Shown: positions 10,821-20,639, counted from the first letter of the stretch. The stretch is DNA of 64,000 bases from Periplaneta americana (GCF_040183065.1 NC_091119.1:105328263-105392262), one strand, 5' to 3'. A program made the numbers and translations. The notes: generated by a model not told the origin, from the letters alone.

Positions 10821-11520
10821 TATGTTTGATGTTGATAACTCTCCCCTATGCTGTATTCGCTTGTAGGTCGTTATAAATGGAGGAGGTTAAACAGACAAAG
10901 AAAGACTTTTCTCTGAAACCTTCAGAGGCAATTTGTCGGTACGTAAACCGATGTAATCATTTCCTTGCATAATGGTATCTTCTATTTTAATGCCAATTCA
11001 CGTTTAGAATGTAAATTGCACACTTCGTACGCTAAGTCTGATGATGTTTAATTTCCCATGATGCTGCTGTCTCTGTCGCTGGCATTTGTGGGAGTTCCAC
11101 ACTACTTCACTCTCCTATTAAAACTCTATGATTTATTCCCAACTCTTTTTGTTTGAGGCAGCTTGTAATCAAACAACATTCAACCCAAATTAATTATCAT
11201 TAATTAATACTTCCTGCTTTATTTTTCGTCCATTTCGCAGTCATTCAGATTGCAGTGCACAGTTTTAAATTCTCGTAAGTCCCCTCAATAAAATTTCTTG
11301 AACGTATGCAAATTTAATATCTTGCTACAGATACAAGTTTCGTTGGAACAAATACACTTTAACAGTAACAGATAATTACATGGAAGGCAACACATTCAGC
11401 CAAGGTTCCGTCACTTTACAGGTATAGGTTTCTTTGAATAGTTTTAATGCAATTTGTTATTTTTATTTCAATCTTGTACAGAGAAATTGATAGATAAAAC
11501 ACACCGATGGGCGGCTGGCG
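10821..11520. other. Unassigned DNA
   Basis: No recognisable gene, repeat boundary or low-complexity tract. Confidence 0.4.
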
Positions 11521-11566
11521 ATATAGAGACATAGACAAAAGTATTCATACACAGTCATGATTTAAG

Positions 11567-11748
11567 CACAGTCTAGTATATACAGTCGCGATGCTCAATA
11601 TGTAATAAATATGCATCCATAGATAGTTGCTAACCACTAGGATCGCTAGTATTGCCTCATTACAGACAATGCGAAATAGTATCTGCAGAGGCTATTGTTC
11701 CTAGCAATCTTACAACTCAAGCTTCGTGACTGTATATACTAGACTGTG
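11567..11748. mobile_element. MITE family M1, copy 2 (182 bp)
   Basis: The 20-bp termini CACAGTCTAGTATATACAGT are nearly perfect inverted repeats. Both flanks show ATTTAAG (GATTTAAG if the terminal G is shared), a good 7-8-bp target duplication. It sits inside the left end of the Tc1 element, so it inserted after Tc1. Confidence 0.8.
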
Positions 11749-12071
11749 ATTTAAGTATAATATCTGTTATTTAGCGTAATTACAGTATGTTTATTAGTGA
11801 TCAGTTTTATAATAAAATATGGTATCATAGTATGTATTATGTAAATAAAAGACAATACTTTTTTCTACATTACACAATAAAGTTATAAAACGAACTTGTA
11901 GACCTATTTGTTTACAACGATTTTTGATCGGACAGAATTATTCGTACAGTGCGAGTTAAAAGGAACAAATGAACTAGTGAACATTAGACATTCCTATTCA
12001 GTTGTCTCAGTTGAGTACTACATGGTCATAGAGAAGGTCTTATTGTCTGGAGAGAGACTGATTTGTTGAAA

Positions 12072-13048
12072 TGGGTGGAAAAAGTAAGGAAACGTCTGTT
12101 GAAGAGAGGCGAATAATTCTCTCACCTCAAAATGAAGAAAAATTATATTCCGAGACAGCAAAAACAGTTTAAAGGAGCCGATCTACTGTTCAAAGCATAA
12201 TAAATAGGCTCAAAGATAAAATAGTGTTAGTAAGCAATCGAAGAAGTGGACTTCCAGAGAAACTTTCTTCAAGAGAAGAGAGGTATGTAATGAACTTAAT
12301 TAAGAAAAGCCCTAAAACAACTTCATCTGAAATAGCAGCTCAAGTAGAAGAATAGTTTAACAATCCAGTAACTTCTCAAACAATAAGACGGGTCCCACAT
12401 CGCGCTGGGTACAAAGCTAGACAAAGCTAGGATATCAAGAATGAAAACCCATATAAGCAAAATAAACAGAAACAAGAGGTAACAATTTTCAAAAGAGTAT
12501 GTAGAAAAAATAATAAGTTTTGGGAGAATTAAAGCAAATTTAATACTTTTCACAATGATGAACATGTTTTGATTTGGAACTAACGTACCACGGAGTACAA
12601 TGGGAAGACTGGAGGTGGTGGTGTTATGGTATGAGGATGTGTGGCCACTTCAGGTGTAGAAAAGTTAATTTTTCATAGAGGACAATTATGCATAAATTCC
12701 AGTATTTGAACATCTTCATAGAAAATCTAAAAAACCACAGAAAAACTAAATCTTGGTAATAATGACCTCAAACATACGGTGGACATTGTTCGTCGGTGGT
12801 TACTTTACAAAACCCCTCACACATTGAAAACACCTCCACAGTCTCCGGATACAAATCATTAGAGCATCTGTGGAGTGAGTTAAGAGTCCAGGATGAGAAA
12901 ACATCATGTAACAAGCAAGTCGCATATGAAAAACAGTCTGCAGCAGGAATGGAGTAACATTGGATCAAAACAACACAGAAGCTGATGCATTCAATGCCAA
13001 ATAGGTTAAGAGAAATTACATACAGGAAAGGCATGCAAACTCGCTATT
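12072..13048 (+). pseudogene. Tc1-family transposase pseudogene
   Basis: From the ATG at 12072 the translation starts MGGKSKETSVEERRIIL and continues through a paired HTH region (SRSTVQSIINRLKDKI, then NRRSGLPEKLS, SSREERYVMNLIKKSPKTT, SSEIAAQVEE, VTSQTIRRV), as in Tc1/Tc3 transposases. Stops interrupt it within the first 40 codons (V*RSRS) and often afterwards. The DDE portion survives only as shifted fragments (HNDEHV... TKYHGVQW-type sequence near 12550, and EHLWSELR near 12865). About 320 codons would be normal, and the span fits that size. Nonfunctional. Confidence 0.75.
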
Positions 13049-13317
13049 AAATCCAAGTCAACAATACAATTTTTCTCTTATTATTGAAGGTGTATGAATA
13101 CTTACGTCCTGCCATATATTGCCCGTGCAGTGAGAATAAGCATTTTTATTTTGCATTATCGTGTATTTTCGTTAAAAGTTTCAGTATATATTTTACATTG
13201 GCGTAAAGACCATAATTTTCTTTGCGGCAATTAGTGCAATCTTAAATATGTTTCTATAAATATACAAAATATTCTTTTCAACTCGTCTGTACGAATATTT
13301 TTGTCCATGCCTGTAGT

Positions 13318-13430
13318 AGACTGAAAAATGAATGGATGGATGAACTGACGGACGGACAAGTGGGTAAGTGGACAAACAGATGGATAGGCAGGAAGGTAGA
13401 AAGAGACAAATAGAAAGACAAAGACAGAGA
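13318..13430. repeat. Degenerate GGA(C/T)-type simple repeat
   Basis: A run of diverged 4-bp units (GATGGATGAACTGACGGACGGACAAG is typical in style, written here only as TGGA/CGGA variants). Low complexity, noncoding. Confidence 0.6.
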
Positions 13431-13774
13431 GGAGGCATACAGATGATTAAAAGTATTAAATAAGTGAATAAATAAAAAAAAAAACGCGTGTATACCTACA
13501 TACTGTATTACTGCATATCTATCTGCTCTCTTGCTGGCGATGCCTGTCATATGTACTTCACATTAGGCCATTGAAGAAATTCATATTATTCTGTATAAGC
13601 AATGTTCTGCATGATTTATGGAATAGTGGTATCATATAAGTAAATAAGGCAATTATCGTTAAATATGGAACTACTGCAGCTCTAATTGGTAGAAGAGTTG
13701 CAGCTGGCTAATGAAGCCAAATTTCTGGGCAATTCAAATACTGTAAGTAGGCTAATGCTTTGCACAAAAATGAA

Positions 13775-14060
13775 CTATTTCTTTCATCCTTCTTTTCTTT
13801 CTTCCATCTATTCTTTCACCCTTTTTCCTATCTCCCTTCCCTTCTTCCTATCTCCCTTCCTTTCTTCCTATCTTCATTCCTTTCTTCCTTCTTTTCTTCC
13901 TTTCCTTCTTCCTCTCATCCTTTCTTTCTTTCCTTCTGTCTTTCTTTCTTCCTCATCCTTTCTTTCTTTCTTCCTTCCTTCCTCCAATCATTTCTTCCTT
14001 CCTTTTCTCTTTTCTTATATTCCTTCCTTTCTCATCTCTTCTTTTATCTCCTCCTGCACC
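13775..14060. repeat. Polypyrimidine (TTCC)n low-complexity tract
   Basis: Nearly pure TTCC/TTTC units on the plus strand. The long Ser/Phe/Leu-rich open frames through it are artefacts of composition. Confidence 0.9.
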
Positions 14061-14737
14061 AACTTACAAGCCAATGAAAAAATATTTTTCCACTCCCACT
14101 GCCGTAAGTATACTGTTATTACTTCTTTTTTTTTTATAGAAGTAAATGGGGTTTACCGTGATAATGTTGGTTGCTATTGAGGACGGGACCTAAGTCACAT
14201 TACTTCTCTAAGAAAGAAAGTGAAGATATGTTTCGTTGAACAGTTGCATAGCAACTCGACAACCCTCCCTAAAATTATGATATTAAATCACGTAAAATGA
14301 AGAAATATATTTTGTTTCATACTAAGTATATCAAATTTTACTTCTTTCCACACTCCAAAGCAGTACGGAAAATGAAACTTTACGCTATAGTTACTTTCCA
14401 GACTCCAGGCCGACAAACATACGAATACATCATGATAAACCTAGTATGAGAAAACTCAACTATTAGCCTTTCAGTCTATGAATTTACCTAATAAATTGAA
14501 GTCACGTTCAAGATACGTACGTATGGTATTTCTGTCAGTTCGCATTAACTTCCTAACTTAACTAAATTAATTTACTTACATAAATATTTATTTCACCTTT
14601 TTTGCACTGTTTCATAATATCTGGTATAATTTTCATTGCTACAATTGCATTTATTACATGATTCTCTCAAGACCTTTGTATCGCATCGTGACGATTCTGC
14701 AGAGAAGAAGTCAGCTTATTTTCCTGTTCCTCTACGG
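14061..14737. other. Unassigned DNA
   Basis: No recognisable gene. The last 8 bases are the left target duplication of the next hAT element. Confidence 0.4.
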
Positions 14738-15776
14738 CAGCGGTGACCAAAGCGGGTGTCGTGATTACATCATGTAATCACAGACATTTAAACGGGTACG
14801 AGGAGTTTCCTGTACACTGCTGTGTTTTTCATTCACGTATTGAAGGCAAGCAGTGGCGGTATCATGTCGCTCTACAAACTCTGTCTCTACAAGCAGTAAG
14901 AGGTGGTTTCATAAAGATCGAGAACTTTTTCGTTGTTCTGTCGGACATTTTGCTCAACGGTTCAATCAGGAAAGTATAGGAACATTAATTGCCACGCTGA
15001 ATAATGTATTATTATTATCATTATTATTAATAATAATATTATTATTATTATTATCATTATTATTATTACTGACTACTAATTATGGTATGTGTTTCTATAA
15101 TTCTTCTGTGAATATTGGTATTTTTAGATCTTCTCCCTAGAAGGATAAAATTATTAGGTTTTATCTCAATTTTAACCTCCTTAATTTTTAGATGAGAGTA
15201 ATAATTTATTAGTTATTCATTTAATAATAATATTGTAGAAAAACTGATTCAATATTATGTGCTAACGAACTGTTAAACGCCAGGAATTGACATGTTTTAA
15301 ATCATAGCCAGGAAGAGAAAGAGGACATAAATAAATGTAGGCTAAGGAAGTCAGCTACCTAATGGGTTTGAAATATCTCTTGCTCTAAAGCCTTTTAATA
15401 GAACAGAATTTTTCAAAAGAGTAATGATTAAAATAGCTTAAATAACTTGTCCATAAGAAGTTTTTAATTTTGAAAAACTACGAATTTCTCGACCAAGTAT
15501 CGAGAGAAGAATTTAGAAAATTCCTGATTATATTCAAGAGAAAGGTTAAAAAAAGAAGCAAGAAAAATCGTATAATATTCACTGGCTCTTGATGACAGCA
15601 GTGACATTACTGATACAAAAAAAGCTTGAGATTTTTATCCGCGGGATTGTTCAAGATGTTAGTACAGGAACCACCACTGGTTGTAGTTTTCATGCCAAGT
15701 ACCTTTCCTCAGTCTCCTTACTTCATAGGCTGTTTGTCGCATGTAATCACTGTAGCTCGAGTTTTGGTCACCGCTG
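14738..15776. mobile_element. hAT non-autonomous element, GGTGACCAAA termini (1039 bp)
   Basis: Termini CAGCGGTGACCAAA are perfect inverted repeats at both ends. The flanks CTCTACGG (14730-14737) and CTCTACGA (15777-15784) form an 8-bp target duplication with one mismatch. The termini resemble those of hAT-A (CAGCGGTGGCGAAA), so the two may be related families. The interior holds an ATT tract and short open frames (for example HFAQRFNQESIGTL) too eroded to name. Confidence 0.8.
15005..15068. repeat. (ATT)n imperfect microsatellite
   Basis: ATT/TAA units with interruptions inside the hAT element. Confidence 0.85.
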
Positions 15777-15950
15777 CTCTACGATCACGTAGGCAACGAC
15801 CATTATTATGATGCTGTTCTCATTTTATACATTATGGGACATGAAGATGTCACAGAACGACAGGATTCAATATGACCAACATTAATTAAATAAAGTAACT
15901 TACTGTTGTATTGAACTAATTCATCATAAAATCACAATGAATTTGATTTT

Positions 15951-16049
15951 CGGAAAACGTATTATTTGTCTTTCTTGTGTTAAATTTTATATTACCTTGT
16001 TAACATGTTTCAACCTGCTATTTAAGAAAGACAAATAATATGTTTTCCG
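15951..16049. mobile_element. Miniature fold-back element (99 bp), related to F1
   Basis: The two halves are inverted copies: CGGAAAACGTATTATTTGTC at the left and its inverse at the right. The outer sequence (TCTTTCTTGTGTTAAATT) matches the outer arms of the larger fold-back element F1 at 58966-59394. It looks like an extreme deletion derivative that kept only the terminal arms. Confidence 0.6.
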
Positions 16050-16335
16050 ACGTGATATAGTGTTAAAAGTTGTGTCATCAAGATGTATGTAGAATTTTAT
16101 TTACTGTCTTCCTTGAACAGAATCCTTTATACTCCTACTCATACCTTATTTTTTATTTGTTTGGGATTAATTTTTCCATCGCTTCGTTGCATTCTACCAA
16201 TACTTCTTTTGAAATCTCACATCCCTCTCTTAATTCTGCCGCCATAATTATTCGCAACAATTCTCGTCAACTGTTTGTTAAATGACCGGAACTATGGGTC
16301 CTATAACGAGCGTATTGTCTGCCTGAAATGCTGTG
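16050..16335. other. Unassigned DNA
   Basis: No gene or repeat recognised. Confidence 0.35.
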
Positions 16336-16339
16336 TGTG

Positions 16340-16507
16340 TAGTAAAGAATCTTTGAATTTCACAAATCTGTAAGAGGTGGTGATACATATTTTTTTGGGA
16401 TGCCACTGGGAAACTGGTCTTGCCCGACACAAGTCATAAATCGGGGGTAAGGTTACACCGGAGATCGAACCCGAGTCCATAGGATTCCGAGTCCAGTGCT
16501 GTAAGCA
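16340..16507 (-). mobile_element. tRNA-derived SINE, degenerate
   Basis: On the minus strand CTTACAGCACTGGACTCGG, a short anticodon-like loop, and B-box-like GGGTTCGATCTCC are in tRNA order. It lacks a convincing acceptor stem, so it is a SINE head and not a tRNA gene. Confidence 0.45.
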
Positions 16508-17630
16508 AATTCTACTTTCATTTTATCGTTTCTTGTTGATTTAATTTCGCATGCTAATATAGTAATTTTCAGTTACATTTTGGTAGACACACCTATAGGC
16601 CTATAACATTTGTTCCATTTCACTCGTACTCTTTGTATTTTTAAGATGCTCTATATTCTTATCCTATTTTTCATTTATTCATATAAAATCTCTTGAATTT
16701 TATTTTAATATATATTTTTTAATCATAAACGTTTTTTCTAGTCTTCCACCATACATCCCGTTCCATTTCACTAGTAAGCCTATATCAATCCCAACATATT
16801 ACTTTGCGAATAGCTCTCATCACTAATGCAGTTTTTATCTTGTAATTTGTTTCAACACCACATTATTTCTGTTCCACGAATTTATGACACGTTTAGACCA
16901 TTTTTAACGAATCCAATCAGTTATTCATATGATGTTACTTCCTGGTGATTTCAACGAGCGTGATGCTTTTGTATATCTTTTCATCTTCATAATACACAAT
17001 TCGTAACGTCAGGATTATAATAATCCTACACCAGTACAAAATCCGCAAACAAATACTGGATAGTCCAGAATGCCTTTATCCCACACTTAAATCTATCAGA
17101 ATTAATAGGATACATTAATTGTGTAACACAAGCAAATGCGTTAAGAAAAAATCTCGGTGAAACTTCAGTATCTCCCCACACTACACTTTGGAGAGAAAAC
17201 TTACTGCAATCATTAAAAGTTGAAACCTTTTCACATTCTTCGGCCTCACGTCACTTAAATATCCCATCAACTAAACCACTAACCTTGTCACATAGCTCAG
17301 TCCTATAGCCTTATTTAACCCATCGTACCCGTAACGAAACGTAAATCAGACGTCAGTCCCATGTGTGGTGTGGGGAGATATCGAAGAACGGCCAACATCT
17401 CAAACAAATTTGGATAAGGGGCAATATTCTATGAAGGAAGAGTTGGGTATAGTGAAATGTCAGATTCGAATATTAGAAATTAATTCATTTTACTAGAAAC
17501 TCATTCACAAGTATTCTGTCTATTGATGTACAATCTGAAGAAATAGAGTAGTAGTGAATCAGTTCATTACCTCACTTCATGTCTACGAAAATATTAAAGC
17601 TAGTAACGTCATATTCAGGAACAAGAATAC
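16508..17630. other. Unassigned DNA with weak coding-like traces
   Basis: Between about 17020 and 17460 the plus strand shows broken frames (KIRKQILDSPE, LRKNLGETSVSPHTTLW) that could be remnants of a retrotransposon or host exon. I cannot name them and call no gene. Confidence 0.3.
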
Positions 17631-17634
17631 ATTT

Positions 17635-18134
17635 ACTACGTTTTCATGAAGTATTCAAATCGATTTGAATACGCTTACCGTAATGAATACGATCCCTCTG
17701 ATCCCTCTCTTCAAGCAATTTTCGATACGAAAACGATTTGAATACGAAAGCCGAGATGTTAGCATTTTGGTCATCCTGCAGGCTTGACTATAAACAACGT
17801 TGCGTTTTCGAAATGAGGCGCAAGAAGCTTAATATTCTGGTTGTTAATGTAGAAAGTTGATTATTTTTATGAAAATACAAAATATTATGTGTTATAGGCC
17901 TAGTGTAACATGACTATAAAACATAATTATAATATTGCGCTCGCTCTTAGTAAAACAGATAACAGATCAAACAAATTACTGCAGTTCATGCGTAGGCCTA
18001 TGTAAGTCGTTTCGAATACGATACGATACGATACGATAGGTGTATCGACCTTGAGACTCAAATCGTGTTGAATTCTCGTTTTCATTATGGTTTCAATATG
18101 GTGTGATTTGCATACTTCATGAAAAACTTAGTAG
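17635..18134. mobile_element. TIR element with CATGAAGTAT termini (about 500 bp)
   Basis: Left ACTACGTTTTCATGAAGTAT and the inverted right end ACTAAGTTTTTCATGAAGTAT match over about 27 bp through CAAATC. Subterminal GAATACGAT repeats occur inside, including a short GATAC tandem at 18020-18040. No transposase. The target duplication was not resolved. Confidence 0.55.
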
Positions 18135-18226
18135 ATAGGCCTATTATGGAGTGAATGTCCATCAACAATGCTATCATGTATTGTGTTTGGTGGAGTTTCT
18201 CAGCAATGAATTTCCATTGTCTGCTG

Positions 18227-18235
18227 ATCAAATGA
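18227..18235. repeat. Candidate target-site duplication, 3' side of TMEM19 insert
   Basis: The 9-mer ATCAAATGA here recurs as a direct repeat at 19364-19372, just outside the other end of the TMEM19/LINE-tail chimera. The length fits LINE-mediated insertion. Chance agreement is possible given the search space. Confidence 0.4.
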
Positions 18236-18265
18236 AGATACTAAAAGAATGTATGTATGTGTATG

Positions 18266-18310
18266 TATTTATTTACACTGCAAGTGGGCAAGCACCCGGT
18301 GGCAGTGGTA
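18266..18310 (-). mobile_element. LINE-D 3' tail fused to the TMEM19 copy
   Basis: On the minus strand the TMEM19 copy is followed, through a short T run, by ACCACTGCCACCGGGTGCTT and then CAGTGTAAATAAATAC. The same ~45-bp block ending in AAATAAATAC occurs at 46165-46222 after unrelated sequence, so it is a retrotransposon 3' end present in 5'-truncated form. Its position directly 3' of TMEM19 fits priming from the LINE tail followed by a template jump. Confidence 0.65.
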
Positions 18311-18317
18311 AAAAAAA

Positions 18318-18782
18318 TGCCATGCCGCCATTACACAACACATGGATCCATGCTCTCTGTCCACCTTCTGTGTGGTTTTCTTCAACTTTACGTTTTCGTT
18401 CACTTCGAAATTTTGTTGCTTTGGAAGCGGTAACAAAGAAAGTCATGAGGCACATCAGAAATGAATAACTAGTAAGAGTCAGCATAAAGCCCACAAATAT
18501 ACAAAGAATAGCACTAGATATAACTAAATATTTCTTACGAAGACCCCATGCAGCTACTACCAGTGGAGTTATTACTGATACAAGCCACCTTGTTGGAGGG
18601 ATTACAAAACCATCTTCATGATAAATTGCATTTGCGTCAACCGTGAAAAAGGAAAAGGCAAGATTTCCAATCCACATCAGCATAGACAAGGGAAGTGCAA
18701 CAGCACATATTAACACTGGTAACAAAGTAGTTGCCTTTGTTGTATCTTTTTTCACATGTTTTTGCAGAGTTGTAGCTGCCAT
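18318..18782 (-). pseudogene. TMEM19: TMEM19 N-terminal segment of the permuted copy
   Basis: Starts at the likely native start codon (ATGGCAGCTACAACT, minus strand). It encodes 155 residues: a short polar N-terminus, a hydrophobic segment LLPVLICAVALPLSMLMW, then RWLVSVITPLVVAAWGLRKK, a further hydrophobic block (VGFMLTLTSYSFLM), the KATKFRSERKRK basic loop and EGGQRAWIHVLCNGG. These correspond in order to the first ~40 percent of TMEM19 proteins. In the parent gene this part precedes the segment that here lies upstream. Confidence 0.85.
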
Positions 18783-18884
18783 TGTGCATTTCAACCGGTA
18801 AAAAAAAAGAAACTTTGTAGGACGTCTGAGTTTATAAGATTGTTCATAATTAATTTGTTCCTGAAATACTTCTTGTAACTGTAT
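18783..18884 (-). other. Back-splice-like junction: HHISG codons joined to 5' UTR-like sequence
   Basis: Between the last TMEM19-like codons of the upstream segment (HHISG, ending about 18885) and the Met codon at 18782 lie about 100 nt with no similarity to TMEM19 coding sequence. They contain a T-rich run (CTTTTTTTTTACC) and happen to be open in frame. This is best explained as the 5' UTR part of the exon holding the start codon, joined directly to the end of the penultimate coding exon. An ordinary linear mRNA would not have this order. Confidence 0.65.
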
Positions 18885-19350
18885 ACCACTGATGTGGTGT
18901 ATTCCCTTCCCAGCATATTCCACAATACAACCAGTATGATCATCAATCCCTGAATATTGAAGTGTCGCTCCTAGAATAGAATCAATCAGACTCCCTACAA
19001 AACCAGCAAAAGCACCTGCAAAGATGAGTGGCCATTGTGGAGGACTAGCAGCGAGTATATTTGAATCCACAAAGTAGAGGACAGACAAGTAGTAGGAGAG
19101 ACCAATAACTGTACCACCCAAGAGACTGCATATCAGTCCAGGAATTGTTACACCTCCATTTGTACCTTTAGGCACTTTCTCTCTGGTGGTTATGAGGAAT
19201 GGTTCTGCATGACCAACAACTGTTCCCATTACTACAAGCAAAGGCATCTAGAATTCCAAGACTTAACCAAGAGGCTCGGTAATCTTTGATGAAGTTTATT
19301 GGTCTTTCCCCACAACCTGAATCCAGCATGTACAAAAATGCTAGCAGCAT
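18885..19350 (-). pseudogene. TMEM19: TMEM19 middle and C-proximal segment with deletion
   Basis: In the first frame (from 19350) it reads LLAFLYMLDSGCGERPINF, then KDYRASWLSLGILDAFACSN. In the second frame (from 19247) it continues TVVGHAEPFLITTREKV, PKGTNGGVTIPGLICSLLGG, PQWPLIFAGAFAGFVGSLID, GATLQYSGIDDHTG and GKGIHHISG. Between CSNG and TVVG the conserved GDTWASE-type motif of TMEM19 is missing. The switch of frame implies a deletion of about 23 nt. The segment stops at HHISG; the final hydrophobic helix of the family is not present. Confidence 0.8.
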
Positions 19351-19363
19351 ATGGACCTATTCC

Positions 19364-19372
19364 ATCAAATGA
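19364..19372. repeat. Candidate target-site duplication, 5' side of TMEM19 insert
   Basis: ATCAAATGA, the partner of 18227-18235. Thirteen bases (19351-19363) separate it from the first TMEM19-like codon and could be untemplated or parental sequence. Confidence 0.4.
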
Positions 19373-19699
19373 CCAGTTGCCATAGAAACCCTTATGCCAT
19401 AGAAACCCCTAAGAAGAGTTTGAATTAGTACTGCAAGGGTATGCAAAGCCTTAATTAAATAGCCAGATATTTATAAAAAGGAAGAATGGATGACTGGATA
19501 AAGATAAATTACAACACATGAAAAATGAGAAATTCGAAAGTACTATGATTTCATCTGCCACTCCAAGTCTGCTCGTGGTATATTCAAATTACCCTGAAAA
19601 TCATCAACACACATCATATTTTCAAAACTATATTACTACTTGTTACATTTACAATACGAAAGCAGATACTTAAACAGTCTATTATGAAACTAATTTAGC

Positions 19700-20635
19700 T
19701 AAATGACAGCTATGAGCAATATGGTATGAAGATAAATACAAATAAGACAAAGAGCATGGTCATACGAAGAAAAAACTTGCGAATTCTAAATGAGCCAGTA
19801 GAGCAAGTGGACAATTTCACATGCTCGCCAGGAAGTCAAAAGGAGGATAACAATGGGAAAGGAAGCTTTTAATAGAAAAAAGAGCATTTTCTGCGGACCT
19901 CTGGAAAAAGAACTAAGGAAGACACTAGTAAAGTGCTTTGTATGGAGTATGGCAGTGATTGGGGCAGAAACATGGACATTACGACGAAGTGAAGAGAAGG
20001 GAATAGAAGCACTTAAATTGGGATATGGAGAAGAATGAAACGTGTGAAGTGGACAGACAGAAGAAGAAATGAAGCTGTGTTGGAAAGAGTGGGTGAAGAA
20101 AGAAGATACTGAAATTGATAAAGAGGAGGAAAATGAATTGGCTGGGTCACTGGCCGAGAAGAAACTGCCTACTGAAGGATGCACTGGAAGGAATGGTGAA
20201 CGGGAGAAGAGTTCGGGGTAGAATAAGATATCAGATCATAGACGACATTAAGATATATCGTCGTTGTTCCTGCAATAACTCCTATGTGCAAAATATACAA
20301 TTTTTCAGTAGGAGGAAAAAACACATTTATTCATCCTATGGCAGCCGCACATAGGGGATTGTGAATGCTTAAATTTTAAAAAGAAGAAATATAATTGTAT
20401 ATAGGAGATTTTATTATTTGCTGTATAACTATTTAAGCTATTTAATAGAGCAAACATCTGAAAATCGTTAAATATGTCACATAGGAGTTATTGCAGGAAC
20501 AACGACGATATGGATCATTATGAGGAAAAGAAAAGGAAGGTAGAAAATAGGAAAGATTGGAGAAAGCTGGGTTTGCAGTGAAAGACCTTTCCTTGGGCAG
20601 AACACAAAATGAATGAATGAATGAATGAATGAAAC
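19700..20635 (+). pseudogene. LINE-A 3' end: C-terminal RT/tail of a non-LTR retrotransposon
   Basis: Broken frames give YEQYGMKINTNKTKSMVI (end of the RT domain), then KEAFNRKKSIFCGPLEKELR, LVKCFVWSMAVIGAETWTLR, RKMNWLGHWPRRNCLLKDAL and EGMVNGRRVRGR, followed by a GCAGTGAAAGACCTTTCCTT 3' UTR and a (TGAA)n tail. Similar insect LINE ORF2 proteins contain these motifs in this order. It is 5'-truncated, lacks the endonuclease, and has internal deletions. A 251-bp MITE interrupts it near the end. Minus-strand copies lie at 23185 and 28143. Confidence 0.75.
20258..20508. mobile_element. MITE in LINE-A, TA duplication (251 bp)
   Basis: Termini TCGTCGTTGTTCCTGCAATA and the exact inverse at the right form TIRs of about 30 bp (continuing ACTCCTATGTG). 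TA lies on both sides (20256-20257, 20509-20510). Removing the element and one TA restores GATATATGGATC, which is present intact in the LINE-A copy at 23280, so the boundaries are exact. Confidence 0.9.
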
Positions 20636-20639
20636 TAAT

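Larger units (their letters stand above)
11526..13313 (+). mobile_element. Tc1-like DNA transposon, decayed, with nested MITE
   Basis: Outer ends share an inverted repeat (GAGACATAGACAAAAGTATTC at the left from 11526; its right partner, inverted, reads CAGGCATGGACAAAAATATT) next to TA dinucleotides. An inner repeat GTGTATGAATACTT at 13091 is the inverse of the left AAGTATTCATACAC, so each end has inner and outer repeats as in IR/DR Tc1 elements. The degenerate transposase gene lies between. Confidence 0.7.
18318..19350 (-). pseudogene. TMEM19: TMEM19 retrocopy, circularly permuted and frameshifted
   Basis: Known family: TMEM19 is a multi-pass membrane protein with a DUF92 domain and poorly defined function. 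Here an intronless copy is out of order. From the 5' end (19350) it encodes the middle of the protein (LLAFLYMLDSGCGERP), the conserved LITTREKVPKGTNGG and the stretch through GATLQYSGID to HHISG. It then runs through about 100 nt that look like 5' UTR, reaches a Met (18782), encodes the N-terminal 155 residues with several membrane segments, and ends at HVLCNGGMA. In the normal protein CNGG is followed at once by the LAFLYM segment that starts this copy, so the copy is one complete circle. The last ~25 residues are absent. A frameshift near 19225 breaks the first part, but 19247-18273 stays open for 324 codons across the junction. It is a pseudogene; a translated permuted protein is conceivable but not shown. 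Confidence 0.85.

Noticed and set aside
13686-14180. 164-codon Ser/Phe/Leu-rich frame
   Set aside because: Composition artefact of the TTCC polypyrimidine tract; no domain, and a second frame is equally open.
17020-17460. Possible retrotransposon or host exon remnant
   Set aside because: Broken frames with no motif I could place.
18273-19247. A functional single-exon TMEM19 gene
   Set aside because: Segment order is permuted, the extreme C-terminus is absent and a frameshift deletes a conserved motif.
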